From Eopsaltria australis (lineage: Eukaryota > Chordata > Aves > Passeriformes > Petroicidae), in NCBI GenBank assembly GCA_034509425.1, contig JAVTVJ010000571.1, positions 19,118 to 83,117 of the forward strand: a stretch of 64,000 nt of DNA, read 5' to 3'. Made by a program: the position numbers and the translations under genes. The first letter of the stretch is position 1; the number at the start of each line of letters is the position of its first letter. The notes beneath the pieces are model-generated. The model had not been told where the DNA came from. It did no database searches and was given only the letters and a program-made list of their open reading frames with translations. Shown piece by piece: positions 48,349-59,760 of the stretch.

Positions 48349-49926
48349 ATGACCTCAAGCACTCAAACAAAACATACAGCTGCATTTTATGCCTTGTTAG
48401 CAAAACACAATGCCAGACCCTCTCCAGGAGGGGAAGAGTGGGCACATAACAACTGGTTCAATTTAGAAAATGTGATTGATAGAATTTACTCTCTACAACA
48501 TGGGTCAAAATTCAAACTTGGCTGAGATAAAGCTGTAATTTGCTCTGTCCTAGGAGCACGCCTTACATCGGCTATAGATCACTGCTTTAAGCGGTGCACT
48601 GAACAAGAAGCAATAATAGACTCTCTCCAAAACCTAGTGGAAATTTTGCAGAAACAATTAGAGGAGGAAAGGAGTTATATTCTCTTGTTACAAGATGCTT
48701 TGAGAGACAAACACCTTAAGAATTCAAAGAACACCGATCCACCACAAGACACAGAGGAAAAGGAAACACTCTACCCCCACAAAGAATTGAAGCAAGTAAA
48801 AAATTGTGGGGAAAACTGCTGTCCTCGTATAAGACCTTTGATTAAGACAGAATACAATTATCTCAATGATGAAGATTATGATCCACATTATCACCACTAA
48901 ACAAATTCCATTTACTGCTACTGAACTAGCTGAGTTGAAAAAGGAATACGGGTGGCTTCCCCACGAGTCTGAAACAGAATATGTCTTCTGAGTGTCACTC
49001 ACCGGAGGAGACCAAATTCATTTAACTGAACAGGAGGCCAGTGGATACTGGGGACATGGAGTCTTCTTAACAACAGCAGACAGACGTTGCACATGATGCC
49101 TGACACAACGTGCAGCTTTCTGGACTGGGAGACTCAATCCTCTAGAAAGGGAGACCCTTTAGCTATAGTTAGTACCCCTGATCAACTTCTAGAAAGTGTC
49201 CACAAAGCAGCTTGTCTGCAAATGATACATGAAAGGAAGTTGATTCCTGGATATGAATCCCCTATTCAATTGCCTGTAAAATCTGAAATGATGACCCCTT
49301 TAATTCGGGGTCTCCCAGAATCACTCAAACCCACAGCGATTGTCTTACAGAAAACCATAGCTGCTGTGAGCCCCATAGAGAGGCTGGAAAGATTCCTTGA
49401 AAACCCAACAGATCGAACTGGATCTACTGAGCCCGGGAATGTCCCATATACCACACCCTCTCAGCTGTTGGGTTCACACTCCAATTCACCTGCCAGTGAT
49501 CGCAAAGTTTATACATGGAGTGAGGTTGTAGAAGATCTGATTAATTACACTAGAAAGTGTGGACCTGTAAAAACCCCAGAAGAGAAATCAGAGAAAACAA
49601 AGGGTGTTAAGTACATCCGGGCTCCCCACAGTGAAGATCAGGACAATGAGAAACAGTTCAATAACTCTCAGCATTGGTGGTCACTAGGTATCAAAAAGGG
49701 AATCCCTAGAGATATCATGAACGGTTTATCTCTTCACAAATTACCAAAAATAGTGTCTAACTGGTACCACCATAAACCCGTTCTACTTAGTGCACCCCCT
49801 CCCTCACAGAGCCCGGGCAACGAGCCAAAGCTTCTCCCTCAGAGCCCGGGCAACCAGCCAAAGCCTCTCCCACAGAACATAGACAACAAGCCAAAACACT
49901 TTTCCCAACAGAACCAGGGAAACTAA
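48349..49926 (+). pseudogene. gag: E6 gag, interrupted
   Basis: ATG in the same context as E3. A TGA at 48523-48525 stands where E3 has CGA (a CpG-to-TpG change). Frameshifts near 48870 and a further stop near 48991 follow. From 49087 to 49926 the frame is open again: DPLAIVSTPDQLLESV, TPLIRGLPESLKPTA, WSEVVEDLINYTRK, an IPRDIMNG block and then Pro-rich repeats of QSPGNEPK type. A stretch between YVFW-like sequence and the body (about 48890-48970) present here is missing in E3. No CCHC knuckle. Confidence 0.8.
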
Positions 49927-50009
49927 TTTCTCCATTTCTTAACAGTGAGTGAAAGAATGGAGCATGGATATATCTGAGAATGCTCACTAGAAACCATCAA
50001 ACAGGAGAC

Positions 50010-50320
50010 ATCATGATCACAGCCTTTACAGGCCCTAAAAGAGCACCTCTCACCGTTTAGGCGGACACTGGAGCACAAATTTCTGCACTAACAAAAAAGG
50101 ATGCCCAGAGGTGTGGAGTTGTTCCAACAAAGAACCGATATTGTGTTTTAAATGCTCTAGGAACAACAGAATCCATGAACATGGCTTTAGTCAAACTCAT
50201 ACTACCTGGGGAAGAAAACCAACTTTCTAGTTATACGGCAATCGGAGATATTCCAGCCAATTTACTGGGGATGAATGCCCTTGCTGGGAGACAGTGGGAG
50301 GACTCAGAAGGCTTTCTGTG
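50010..50320 (+). pseudogene. pro: E6 protease, stop just before the active site
   Basis: An in-frame TAG (50058-50060) precedes the active-site codons for D-T-G (50064-50072, ADTGAQISAL). The rest of the domain to NLLGMNALAG is open. The active site itself is intact, but nothing upstream can be joined to it without reading through the stop. Confidence 0.75.
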
Positions 50321-51346
50321 GTCTTTTGGTGCACCCTGCTTTAACATCAGTCTGCTTCAAGCATCACCCTCCCTACCATTCAGCAAAGTAACTAATGTAA
50401 AACAATACTCCCTTCCCCTGGGTGCCAAAGAAGGTATCAAACCAGTTATACGGGAGCTCTGGGAACAAGGAGTAATAATTAACACACATTCTCCTTTCAA
50501 TTCTCTGGTGTGGCCAGTGAAAACACCTAATGGCAAGTGGAGATTAACAATAGACTTCCGCAGACTGAACGCTAACACAGATCCTCTTACAGCTGCGGTT
50601 CCAAATCTAGCTGAACTGATAACACTGATTCAAGAGAAGGCACACTCCATCATGGCAACCATAGATGTCAAAGACATGTTTTTCATGAGACCTTTACAAC
50701 CAGAGAACACAGACCGCTTTGCTTTCACCTGGGAGGGACAACAGTACATTTTCACTAGGCTTCCCCAGGGCTACAGACACTCCCCCACCCTGGCTCATCA
50801 CGCTCTGGCCAGAGAGTTAGAAAAAATACCCAAACCTGACAATGTAGCTGTTTATCAATACATTGATGATATCCTTGTGGGAGGAGAAGAAATAGAGGAA
50901 GTGGGAGATCTCCAGTAGAAAATAATCTCTCACTTAGAAAGCCTTAATTTGCAGATTCCCTCAGAAAAGGTACAGAAGCCCTCTCAGGAAGTGAAATTCT
51001 TAGGGATCTGGTGGAAGGGGCCATGACATGCATCTCGCCTGATACCCTAACATCTTTAGAACAGATTAAAATGCCTGAATCTAGAAAAGATCTCCAACAT
51101 GCTTTAGGGTTATTGCTGTTCTGGACAAAACACATCCCTGATTTTTTCGTAATTGCCAGACCTCTTTATAACTTGCTGAGAGAAGGGGTCAAATGGGAAT
51201 GGGATGCTTCTCAAGAAGAACCCTTACAATTGCTGATTTTTGAAGCAACAGTTCACCAAGCCCTTGGCCCTATTCACCCTACAGATCCTTTTCAAGTGGA
51301 ATGGGGATTTGCCTCCTCAGGGCTGTCAGTACACATCTGGCAGTAA
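50320..51346 (+). pseudogene. pol: E6 reverse transcriptase and connection, interrupted
   Basis: Open frame to 50918 with SPFNSLVWPVKTPNG, LTIDFRRLNA, TIDVKDMFFM (first Asp), LPQGYRHSPT and YQYIDDILVGG (YIDD at 50859-50870). A TAG (50916-50918) and a frame change follow. The connection resumes at 51011 (KMPESRKDLQHALGLL, KHIPDFFVIARPL) and stops at 51346 where E3 reads CGG/CGT. Confidence 0.82.
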
Positions 51347-53036
51347 GGCCCAGAGGGCCCAACAAGGCCTGTTGGTTTTCATTCCTGTGTATTCAGAGAT
51401 GCTGAAAAAAGATACACTATCTGGGAAAAGGGGCTGTTTGTGGTTAGCTTATCTCTCATAGAAGTGGAGAAAATCACACGACAACAACCAATTGTTTTGA
51501 GAGGTCCTTTCAAAGTCATTAAGGCAGTCTCTACCAGGACCCCCCCAACTGACGGGGTGGCCCAGAGAGCCTCAGTTAGAAAGTGGTATGTGCCGATTGA
51601 ACATTATTGTAACACTTTCTCAATAACTGAAGGAGCTGTAAAAAACCTGGCAATACAAGAAAGCTCGAGTAGCAGCCAAGACAAACCTGTCTCAGCTATT
51701 AAGGTAGCCCCTCCTTTCTCCCCTGAGCAGTCGGCTAATTCTTGGTTCACTGACGCATCCGCTAGGCGTGAGGGAAAAATGTGGAAATACAAGGCTGTAG
51801 CCCTCCACACTTCCTCCGGTGAACAAATCATCACAGAGGGGGAGGGCAGCGCCCAAGTCGGTGAGCTGATAGATGTTTGGAGTGTTTTCCAACATGAGGC
51901 ACAGAATACTTCTCCCATCTCCCTGATTCCTATGCTGTGTTTAAGTGATGTACTGAGTGGCTTTCTTTCTGGCAACAAAATGACTGGGAGTTCAACAGAA
52001 TTCCAATGTGGCAAAAGGAGAAGTGGCAGAAAATCTTGAATACTGCAAGACAAGGAAATTTTGCCGTGGGGTGGGTAGCCTCTCACCAGATAGACGGGAA
52101 CCCAGCAGGAGAGTGGAACAATAAAGCCGATGAGTTAGGAAGACTGAGTACTGTGAAAAAGGATCAAATTACAGAGGACTGGGAGCACTTATTGGAGTGG
52201 CTACATGTAAAAAGACATCACACAGGTGCAAAAGATTTGTACAAGGAAGCTCTTGCTTGCAGCTGGCCTGTTACCAGAGAAATGTGTAAAACATGCATAT
52301 CAGCCTGTGAACAGTGTCGCAAGCGGCTAGAAAGACATCCTTTGGAAGATGACCCTCTGCATTTAAGAGAGGGTAAAGGCTTATGGGACGCATGGCAGGT
52401 AGATTACATTGGTCCCTTTAAGAGCTCAGAAGGTAAACACTTTGTGTTGGTGGGAGTAGAGATTGTATCTGGGCTAGTCCAAGCCAATGCTTTTAAAAGA
52501 GCTACAGGGGAAAACACTGTTAAAGCTTTGCAGGGATGGTTTGGAACTTTCCCAAAACCACAAGAAATCCAATCAGACAATGGGTTTCACTTCACCACCA
52601 GAATGGTACAGGATTGGGCAAAAGGGGAAGGGATTAAATGAACTTTTCACACCCCTTACTACCCTCAAGCTAATGGGATTGTAGAAAGGACCAACGGTCT
52701 TTTGAAAAGATTCCTGAGACCACAGGAGGGAAATTGGGATGTTCGGCCATGGGAAGCTGTAAAAGGTGTGAATGAGAGATGGGGGATAAACGGGTGTCCC
52801 AAAATCACTGCCTTTTGCCCGACAGCTCCAAGCATAATCCCTTCACTGCAGGGACCAGATGATTCAGCAAATCCAGCACACTATCCTGGACAACCTGTTT
52901 TAGTGGACCTCCCTACTGTAGGTGAAGTACCACTAGTCCTGAAAGCCCCTCTGAATAAATATGCATGGATAGCATCTGATGCCTTAGGGAAAGAGCATCG
53001 TATAAATACACGCCGGATAACTCCATCATTCTAACC
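51347..53036 (+). pseudogene. pol: E6 RNase H and integrase, interrupted
   Basis: RNase H: NSWFTDASARREGK and GEGSAQVGELIDV near 51740-51880, a frameshift near 51980, then the C-terminal part NNKADELGRL. Integrase: HVKRH and CEQC (HX3H, 29 residues, CX2C), WQVDYIGPF (first Asp, about 52396), QSDNGFHF (second Asp, about 52575), a TGA at 52639-52641, then GIVERTNG (Glu, about 52680) and a tail ending DALGKEHRINTRR at 53034. All D,D,E residues are present but split by the stop. Confidence 0.82.
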
Positions 53037-53116
53037 TTTTCTGCCTCTTGCTGGCAGACTTTATTGTGTTTACTTTTCACAGGAGAACTCCAAGGGACAT
53101 GAAAACCAGATAAACC

Positions 53117-53667
53117 ATGATAAGGCTAGTGCTACTTTTCTGCATCCTACCACAATACCATGGCCACTACCCAGCTGAGTGGCCGTGGTCCAAAGCTACC
53201 CTCAAGCATACTAGTGCTCAAGGACCATACCCCAAAGGTTGTCACCCGAGTCTCCTGACAGTAATACTGCACGGATCTAAGGTATATAGTCGAGATGAAT
53301 AGGGGACTGGAAGGATTGGGCTAGAGTCCTGAATGGAACAGTTGGTGAACAAATAAAGGTAGGATGCAGAAAAGTGGATGGGTCCCTTTATGAAAAAGCT
53401 TCCAACATTGCAATTTCTGGAAATTTTCTAGAACAAGATGTGACAAGTAAATTACACCCCAACATTACAGCAAAACTATGCCCCACAAAAGAGTGGAAAT
53501 GTAGCAAACAAACTCCCTACATACTGTGCTGCCATCAGAAGAATATCGGTAACCACAACTTAGACCGTAGTACCGTCAATGTTGAAAGCTCAGTGTTGAA
53601 AGCTCTGTAAAGATGAGCTCACTGACTGCTGGCACAATTTTACTTTAACCAAATTGACCTATGTAAC
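53117..53667 (+). pseudogene. env: E6 env, N-terminal part only
   Basis: ATG at 53117 with a hydrophobic signal-like start (MIRLVLLFCILPQ), preceded by a splice-acceptor-like TTTACTTTTCACAG (53069-53082). The first frame closes at 53302; another (53374-53610) continues with Cys-rich SU-like sequence (NITAKLC, CSKQTPYILCC). Sequence stops at the E7 LTR (53668). Confidence 0.6.
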
Positions 53668-54032
53668 TGTTGGGAAATGGCCATTTCTGGCTGCACAGAC
53701 ATAAGGTATAAGTGAGCAATCCAGGCTCCATAGACAAGAGTTAGGCCTCTGCTCAAGGCTGTTCTCAAAACAACTGTGGGAAAGGGAGACATGAGAGCTG
53801 TAAACAAGGTGCAGGTGTCTAGAGATTAGCTTGGCAGAAGAAACTGTTGATGTTATTGCCTTCTGATACCAGTTTGTGTTTTAATTAGATTAGAGAAAGA
53901 TCCCGTGTGAAACTTCTGTAAGTGAATAATATTTTGAGCACGTAAGGTAGTATAAGTATGTGCACTGTCTGACAATAAACGAGCTTGATTTATGAACCAC
54001 ATTGGATCGTCGTCTTGCTCCTCTCGCCGACA
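53668..54032 (+). repeat. 5' LTR of E7 (alpha-type)
   Basis: TGTTGGGAAATGGCC ... CTCTCGCCGACA, 365 bp, with AATAAA in ACAATAAACGAGC near 53973. The short U3-R-U5 layout and the primer type fit alpharetrovirus relatives. Confidence 0.9.
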
Positions 54033-54034
54033 AA

Positions 54035-54050
54035 TGGTGACCCCGACGTG
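54035..54050 (+). other. Primer-binding site of E7 (tRNA-Trp type)
   Basis: TGGTGACCCCGACGTG, two bases after the LTR. The first 16 of 18 bases fit the tRNA-Trp site used by avian leukosis/sarcoma viruses. Confidence 0.88.
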
Positions 54051-54328
54051 CGGGACGAAGACGCGCGGGACCGGACCGGCGGGATCGGGAAAGCACCGGT
54101 AGCGGAGACCGGGGAGCGAAGATCTATACCCTTTGCGCGGCGAAGGGGGGATCCGATCGCTTGGACCTGGGAGAGAGGTCCGCCACCCAAGAACGGCTGT
54201 ACTCGGAAAAGCTGCGTGGCGATCGCGATCAGCGCATAGACGCGGCGCGGAAAGACGCGGAGGGGCCAGCACGGAGGGACGCGGAGGCCACTGCGATCGG
54301 CCTGGAGTGGTTAACCAGCTGGACGAAT

Positions 54329-55474
54329 ATGGATACGCAGGTAGCCGTAGACTTATTAACATGCTTTTTAGAAAAGCGAAGAGTCAGCGAAGAGACCCTA
54401 AAGCAGGTGGCAGGATTAGCTACATTGGGGATGGCAAAGGGTTGTTTCGGGGACCCTAACAGGATTTTTGACCTGCCAGAATGGCGGACATATGGTGATC
54501 AGTTGTTTGAGGGAATTCTAGACAGCAACAAGGTAGGCGCGACACTCGGGAAGCCCTGGAGGGAGGTAACGACCTGTTTGCAAAGATACCAGTCAGAGAA
54601 AAAAGTTGCAGCCGTAACCACGGCAAAACTAGAAGGAATCACGGAAGGGAGCGGGGGGACTCCAGGAGGTGAGCGCCCTATCCCGGGAATGCTCGGCATT
54701 GGTAACGAAACGCCCAGCCTGCCGGCCGTAGGGAAGTGTGTGGTGCTGGAGGTGCACGGCTCCCCGCCCGAGCACGGCGTTGCCCCGGGGGCGGCCGCTG
54801 TTTGCGCGGAGCAATCGGCCGCCCCAGCGCCCGCGCCGCCGGAGCCGGAGGAGGGGTATCCGCCCCTCCCCTGTGCACCAGCCGAACCACAGGAGGAAGA
54901 TCAGCCGGCTTTGCCCCCCACCCCGGGCGATTCTATGCCTTCTCGCCCGGTGCGAGGAAGCAGTGTCCCTTCTCGGCAGGAGCAGCCGCCGGCGCGCCAG
55001 CCGCCGCTCGCGCCCCCCCCCTCGCTGGGTGGAGGTGGAGGCGGGGGCGCTGCTCCGTTTCGCGCGGGGGAAGGGAGACGCAGAATTAGCTGGGCGAAGG
55101 TGGAACAGAAAGTTTTGGAAGAGGGCGATGAAAAACTAGCTCAGGACGTTAGAACTTTAAGCCGAGGAGAAGCGGCGTTTCCAGTGCTCTTTGAGTCCCT
55201 GCAGGATGACAGGGTATCCGCGGCTATCACAGCTGGGGTGCCGCAGTGGAGGCAAGGGGCACTGTTACGCCAGTGTGTTTTAGGAAATTGTAATCAGCAG
55301 ACGCTGCCCGCAGACACCTCCATTCAGGTCATGTTAGAAAGGATGAGCCGAGTGCCGGTGGGAATGCAGACATTTATAGCAGAAATAGTCACCGCCATGG
55401 GAGACAAAAGAGGTGAAATGATAGCCCCTGCCAGACGCAGGCCCTTAGCGCAGAGGCGGGAGGGTCGCGCCTAG
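54329..55474 (+). CDS. gag: E7 Gag, matrix to partial capsid, 381 codons
   Basis: The open frame begins earlier (54161) but the first ATG is at 54329. Residues 1-~115 form a helical matrix-like domain (VAVDLLTCFLEKR, LATLGMAKGCFGDP, DLPEWRTYGDQLF). A long Pro/Gly/Ala-rich middle (~120-275) with PPLP-type motifs follows, then a capsid-like region (RRRISWAKVEQKVLEEG, SRGEAAFPVLF, AAITAGVPQWRQG, QVMLERMSRVPVG) that stops at GRA-TAG. Just past the stop, in the +1 frame, PRCFRSGEEDG at about 55480-55510 looks like a decayed CCHC knuckle, so the capsid end and nucleocapsid are deleted or frameshifted. Confidence 0.7.
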   Translation: MDTQVAVDLLTCFLEKRRVSEETLKQVAGLATLGMAKGCFGDPNRIFDLPEWRTYGDQLFEGILDSNKVGATLGKPWREVTTCLQRYQSEKKVAAVTTAKLEGITEGSGGTPGGERPIPGMLGIGNETPSLPAVGKCVVLEVHGSPPEHGVAPGAAAVCAEQSAAPAPAPPEPEEGYPPLPCAPAEPQEEDQPALPPTPGDSMPSRPVRGSSVPSRQEQPPARQPPLAPPPSLGGGGGGGAAPFRAGEGRRRISWAKVEQKVLEEGDEKLAQDVRTLSRGEAAFPVLFESLQDDRVSAAITAGVPQWRQGALLRQCVLGNCNQQTLPADTSIQVMLERMSRVPVGMQTFIAEIVTAMGDKRGEMIAPARRRPLAQRREGRA

Positions 55475-56455
55475 GCAGAGAGCCCCGGTGCTTCAGGTCT
55501 GGGGAAGAGGACGGAAGGGATGGAGATAGATGAAGGACAGCTGACAGTCCAGGACCTCTTCTAACTTATCATCTCTGTGAGAGAATTGAACTGTGATAAT
55601 TCCGCTATGCGGAATCTCCTAAAATGGACTTGAGACTGTAGATTAACCCTGAGAGCGAGAGTGGCCTTTCAAATACCCGGCTGAGAGACAATTAAAAAGG
55701 GCGCTGTGAGACATGTTCAGTGATAACCGGACAGCCGCCCCCGAGACTGTGAAAACAGCTTTGCAATCGGACTCGCTTCTACAATCCGTCAGGGAAAAAG
55801 GGACAGAAAAGTGATGAAAGTGATGTACTGGAAAAATTTCTACATGTTTAAAAGGTTAGAGAGCTCGACCCGCGAGCCTCCAACGGCGCCCCCCCCCCAT
55901 GCCACATCCCCCAGAATTGGGGGGAGATGGCCAGAAGGAGCAAATTGCTGCCTGGGAACAGTGGCTGGACATCAGAGAACAGAGCCTCCAGCTCCTGACC
56001 ATCATGGCTGACTGAATCCTTCTCGCTTTTCTGTTTATTCATCTCTATCTGAATCCGAGGAAGTTACTGCTCCTCAAAGTCGTTGAGAACTTTCAGGACC
56101 TCTCCTTTTTTCTTCTTTAGCTGCAGATGCATCTCCTAGAACACTGCTTCCAGAGTTCCAGGGAAAGGTGTCCGCCCGCCCCCCCCCCTCGCAGCAGTTT
56201 CGGATTTCTCCTCGCAGCGGTTTCGGATTTCTCCCCGCGGCCGCTGCAGTAAGCAGCGGCTCCTGCCCGGCGGTCCCTGCCCGGCGGCTCCTGCCCTCGG
56301 CTCCGGCGGCATCTCAGTGCGCCGGGGGTGGGAGGCTGTGGAGCCGGCAGCGGTGGTGACACGGCGCGGCAACAGCCACGGTTTTTCTGTGCGCCGGGCG
56401 GGCAGCGAGGAACCTCTTTTCCCAGCATCGACTAAGTAACAACAGTTTTCCCTAG
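55475..56455 (+). other. E7 noncoding middle: knuckle remnant and GC-rich DNA
   Basis: 55475-56130 has no open frame beyond 66 codons. 56140-56460 is GC- and CpG-rich with a 25-bp duplication (GCAGC(A/G)GTTTCGGATTTCTCC twice at about 56190-56235) and repeated CTGCCCGGCGG. It resembles a CpG-island promoter or first exon. Its start is not shared with the 741-2913 copy, which is cut by LTR-X at 740. Confidence 0.5.
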
Positions 56456-58639
56456 CCACCGGGACCGCGCGCAGCTCGCCTGCTGGCACCGGAAAACGGG
56501 AAAGAGAGCGCGGCCGCCCGCCACGCCCCGACAGCACCGGCCCAGCACTCCCTGCGCCTGCGCCCTCGACCGCCGGTGCTCCTGAGTCAACCCCTGGGTG
56601 CACTTTTAATAGGTCGTTTTTCTGCAAGTATCAAAGACTGTTCATATTGTCTCGTATACTTGCTGCTGACTTTACTGGTGGAAATTGTGTTAACAAGAAG
56701 AAATCTGGGAAATCTAGGTTGCTACAAGACTTGCACTTAGTCAGTGCAAAAAGAAAAAGGGGGAGAAAGGGAGGACGGAGAGAGTGCTGGAGTGACTGTT
56801 TACAAGCATCCAGCCCACAGCAACAATTCAGCAAAAACAAAGGATTGAAAACGTGGCAGAACTGATCCAGAGGGGACGCAGCAGAATTGTACACCTAACA
56901 GGCCGGTGCCAAAGCGGGGCCGGGGCCGAGCAGAATAAGGAAGTTTGGGCAAAATGTAAACTGATTAATAAGCTAGAAGAAACATTTGAATAAATAACAT
57001 GTGCAAACTTGCAGACTATATATTAGGAAATGTTTAAGTCAGATTTTCCTTGAAGGACTCTTGAGAGTTAAAGTTAAGTAGTGTATCTTTTATCAAAAAA
57101 AAAAAAAAAATGTAAAAGTAAGACAAGAAGATTGCTTGTTGGAGCAAAACTGAGCAGTTTGTTTCTTATAGTGATAGTATTAGAATAAGATTTCAAATAT
57201 TTCTGTCTTGATTTTTTTTCATTCTGCAAAATCCTGCATGTTTTAGAGTGGTAAGCCTTAGTAGCAGAATTTGTCAGGAAATGTATACCTTTGTATTGTT
57301 TGTTAATTAATGATGGGAATTGTCTTGCTAGATAGAAATGAATGACTGGAATTGTAATCTGTTCTTACTGTTTTTCCTGTTTTACTTTGGTTCAATGAGT
57401 GTTTGAGTTTTATACCTACAGCTGAACTTAGAAGTACAGTGATCTCGGAGAAGATGGAGCAAAGAAAAGATGGATCTGTGTGCTTGCAGCTTGCAACACT
57501 GTTTTCAAACATATCCCAAGCGATCACCCCTGGTGTATTAGTAATTATAAATATATTGTTAAAGTTTAAATGCTATTAGGTTTGTTAAGTTCTGTTACAG
57601 TTAAGTATTACAACTAGATTTTATAAGAGTTAACTACAACTATACATAGCTATGTGTGTTATAGCAAGGATTAAGTTCTGTTAAGATTACGTACGTAAAC
57701 TCATGCATATGCAATCTTTTAATTATCATGTTCATGGTACCATGGTCTTTTTAGTCAAAAGTGTTTGGCAAAGTCTGTTATTTTACGGTCTGCACAACCT
57801 GTGTTATGTTTATGTAACTGTCTCTATTATTTGCTCAGATTTAAGTAACCTTCTTAGTTGTTGTTTCTAACAGTTTTCTCATAAGATCTGTGCTAGGGAA
57901 ATCCCTCCAGTTAGAGCCCTGGCCCTGGCCAAGCCTTGACTCTCCCTGGTCGGACATCTACCAATGGACCCAGGTGTTTCTGCATCCAAATCGTATTTAA
58001 GTCGGGTTTGACTTAATAATTGGAATTTATATCAGCTGGATCCTTTTTGGGGTGGACCTGGAGACCCTATCCGGAAGGGCTTTCCATGTCTTCACTGAAA
58101 CAAGGCAGCTGTTGCAGACCCTGGATGTTAGCATAGTATTCCAGAATTCAGTAAGGTATTACCCTGATTAACAGCCTTCAGAGACAAAGCAATTGAATCT
58201 AATTTGCTGAACTATTGGGTAATGAAAAATCACAAGATCACCTTAGAATGTTTAGCACATAGGTGTTGGAAGTATTCTTATGTCTAGTTATGTGTGTTTC
58301 TTACTGCGCTACCTATGACAAATGGCTGGTAATGCCATAAACAAACTCATACTGATTAAAACAGAAAGGTGAATTGTAAGGTTGCAAGTATGTGTGTTAA
58401 ATCACGAAAAAGATACAGATAATTGTACACTTAAAGTACGCCTTTAAGAGACTGGTTAACAAGCTTAAGTTTTAAAGACTGATTAGTGAACTTTGTAAAA
58501 ATGGAATTGATAGTTTTAGTAATTATTATAATCATAAGTGTATTATTGCCATGTGTAGTTAAGTATTTGATGAATACAGTAGAAGAAGAAAAAAAGGTGT
58601 AAACCAGGCCTGGATTGCTCAAAGAAAAGAAGGGGGATA
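56456..58639 (+). other. Second copy of the 2.2-kb segment
   Basis: Matches 746-2913 from CACCGGGACCGCGCGCAGC onward, including the CACTTTTAATAGGTCG and GTTAACAAGAAGAAATCTG blocks, and ends with the same polypurine tract (58617-58636). Differences include an A17 run at 57096-57112 and loss of a few short stretches. No convincing coding frame. Presence at two loci upstream of the same LTR type shows that it travels with the element. Confidence 0.7.
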
Positions 58640-58680
58640 TGTTGGGAAATGGCCATCTCTATGTGAGCAATCCAGGCCCC
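58640..58680 (+). repeat. Alpha-type LTR stub
   Basis: TGTTGGGAAATGGCCATCTCT then GTGAGCAATCCAGGCCCC: the first ~60 bp of the LTR with an 18-20-bp internal loss, joined to integrase sequence at TCAGATGAAAGC. This is the scar of a recombination event between an LTR and a pol-containing copy. Confidence 0.75.
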
Positions 58681-59760
58681 TCAGATGAAAGCAAGGCCGG
58701 AGAAGCTCATGGTACCTTTCACCAAAATGCGAAGGGACTTTTTCGCCAGTTTAAGATAACAATGCAGGAAGCAAAAGACATTGTAAGAGCATGCCCCGGC
58801 TGTAGCCGCCATGGCCCAGGGCTGGGCTTGGTGTGGGTCCCCGGGGCTTGGGCCCGTGTGAACTCTAGCCTTTCAGTGTGTGGAGACACTCGTGTATGGT
58901 GCAATTATACCTCCCCCAACATTTCCCATTCTACTAATCAACCCTTGAAATTACCTAGTGGCATGTTTTTCATTTGTGGAGATCGAGCCTGGCCAGGTAT
59001 CCCCTCCAAAATAAAAGGGGGACCCTGTTCTCTTGGAAGGTTGACATTGCTGACCCCTAACACCTCGATGATTCTTAATAAGCTTCAACAGCACCATCTC
59101 AGGCGCTTGAAACGCTTTGTACACGGCTTTACTGCTGATTGCAAATCTAATGTCGAGTTTTGGTCGCCTGCTGCTATTATTGCAGCCTCCTTCCTTGCTC
59201 CAGGAGTGGCCTCGGCTGGGGCCTTGGCCCAATTGAACAAACTAGGTTGTTGGCTCTCCAAACAAACAAACGCTACATCTAAAGCAATTTCAGATTTGTT
59301 GCTTGATGTGGATTCGGTGAGACACGCCACGTTGCAAAATAGAGCTGCAATAGACTTTTTATTGTTGGCACAAGGACATGGGTGTGAAGAATTTGAGGGA
59401 ATGTGTTGCATGAATCTCTCTGATCATTCTAATTCAATACATGCACAGTTAAAAACTTTGACTCAGCTCACCCAGCAATTGCAAGTGAGCAATGACTTAG
59501 GAATAGCTAAATGGTTGTCCTCATTGGGCATCACAGGTTGGATCCAAACCTTGTTATTTGAAGGCCTTCGATTGTGTGTTGTTGTTATTGTGTTTATAGT
59601 AATTGTTAGAGTTGTGTATAGTTGTTTAATGAAACGAGTAACCAAAGTGACCGACAATGTTTTGCTTGCAAAAGAGGAACAAGGAGGAATTGTTGAAAAA
59701 TGGCTCCATGACCAGGGCCATGGGTCGCTAGAGGGCTTGTGCAAAGAAGACCCCGTTTAA
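58681..59760 (+). CDS. env: Integrase zinc domain fused in frame to Env (E7)
   Basis: One open frame. 58708-58803 encodes the integrase HHCC domain: HGTFH, 23 residues, CPGC. At about 58820 it passes, still in frame, into Env: SU remainder with NSS, NYTS and NISH glycosylation sites, a basic RRLKR cleavage-like site (about 59110), an ASFLAPGVASAG internal fusion peptide flanked by Cys as in alpharetroviral TM, LQNRAAIDFLLLAQGHG and CEEFEGMCC (CX6CC), a membrane anchor (about 59575-59625) and a tail to the TAA at 59758. The open frame begins in the polypurine tract and LTR stub, so the true start is unknown. Most of SU is deleted, so receptor binding is unlikely; TM is complete. Confidence 0.8.
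   Translation, partial: SDESKAGEAHGTFHQNAKGLFRQFKITMQEAKDIVRACPGCSRHGPGLGLVWVPGAWARVNSSLSVCGDTRVWCNYTSPNISHSTNQPLKLPSGMFFICGDRAWPGIPSKIKGGPCSLGRLTLLTPNTSMILNKLQQHHLRRLKRFVHGFTADCKSNVEFWSPAAIIAASFLAPGVASAGALAQLNKLGCWLSKQTNATSKAISDLLLDVDSVRHATLQNRAAIDFLLLAQGHGCEEFEGMCCMNLSDHSNSIHAQLKTLTQLTQQLQVSNDLGIAKWLSSLGITGWIQTLLFEGLRLCVVVIVFIVIVRVVYSCLMKRVTKVTDNVLLAKEEQGGIVEKWLHDQGHGSLEGLCKEDPV

Larger units (their letters stand above)
47476..53667 (+). mobile_element. E6: decayed full-length relative of E3, 3' end replaced by E7
   Basis: Plus-strand provirus with 5' LTR, the same primer site as E3, gag, protease, RT, RNase H, integrase and the start of env. Unlike E3 it retains protease, RT palm and the integrase core, but carries at least half a dozen stops and frameshifts. 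It ends in env where the E7 LTR begins (53668); no env continuation or 3' LTR is found on the far side of E7. Confidence 0.88.

Noticed and set aside
54161..54328. Longer Gag start of E7 at 54161
   Set aside because: The first codon is TTG, and the stretch up to the ATG at 54329 is an Arg/Asp-rich leader reading; the retroviral matrix-like sequence starts at the ATG.
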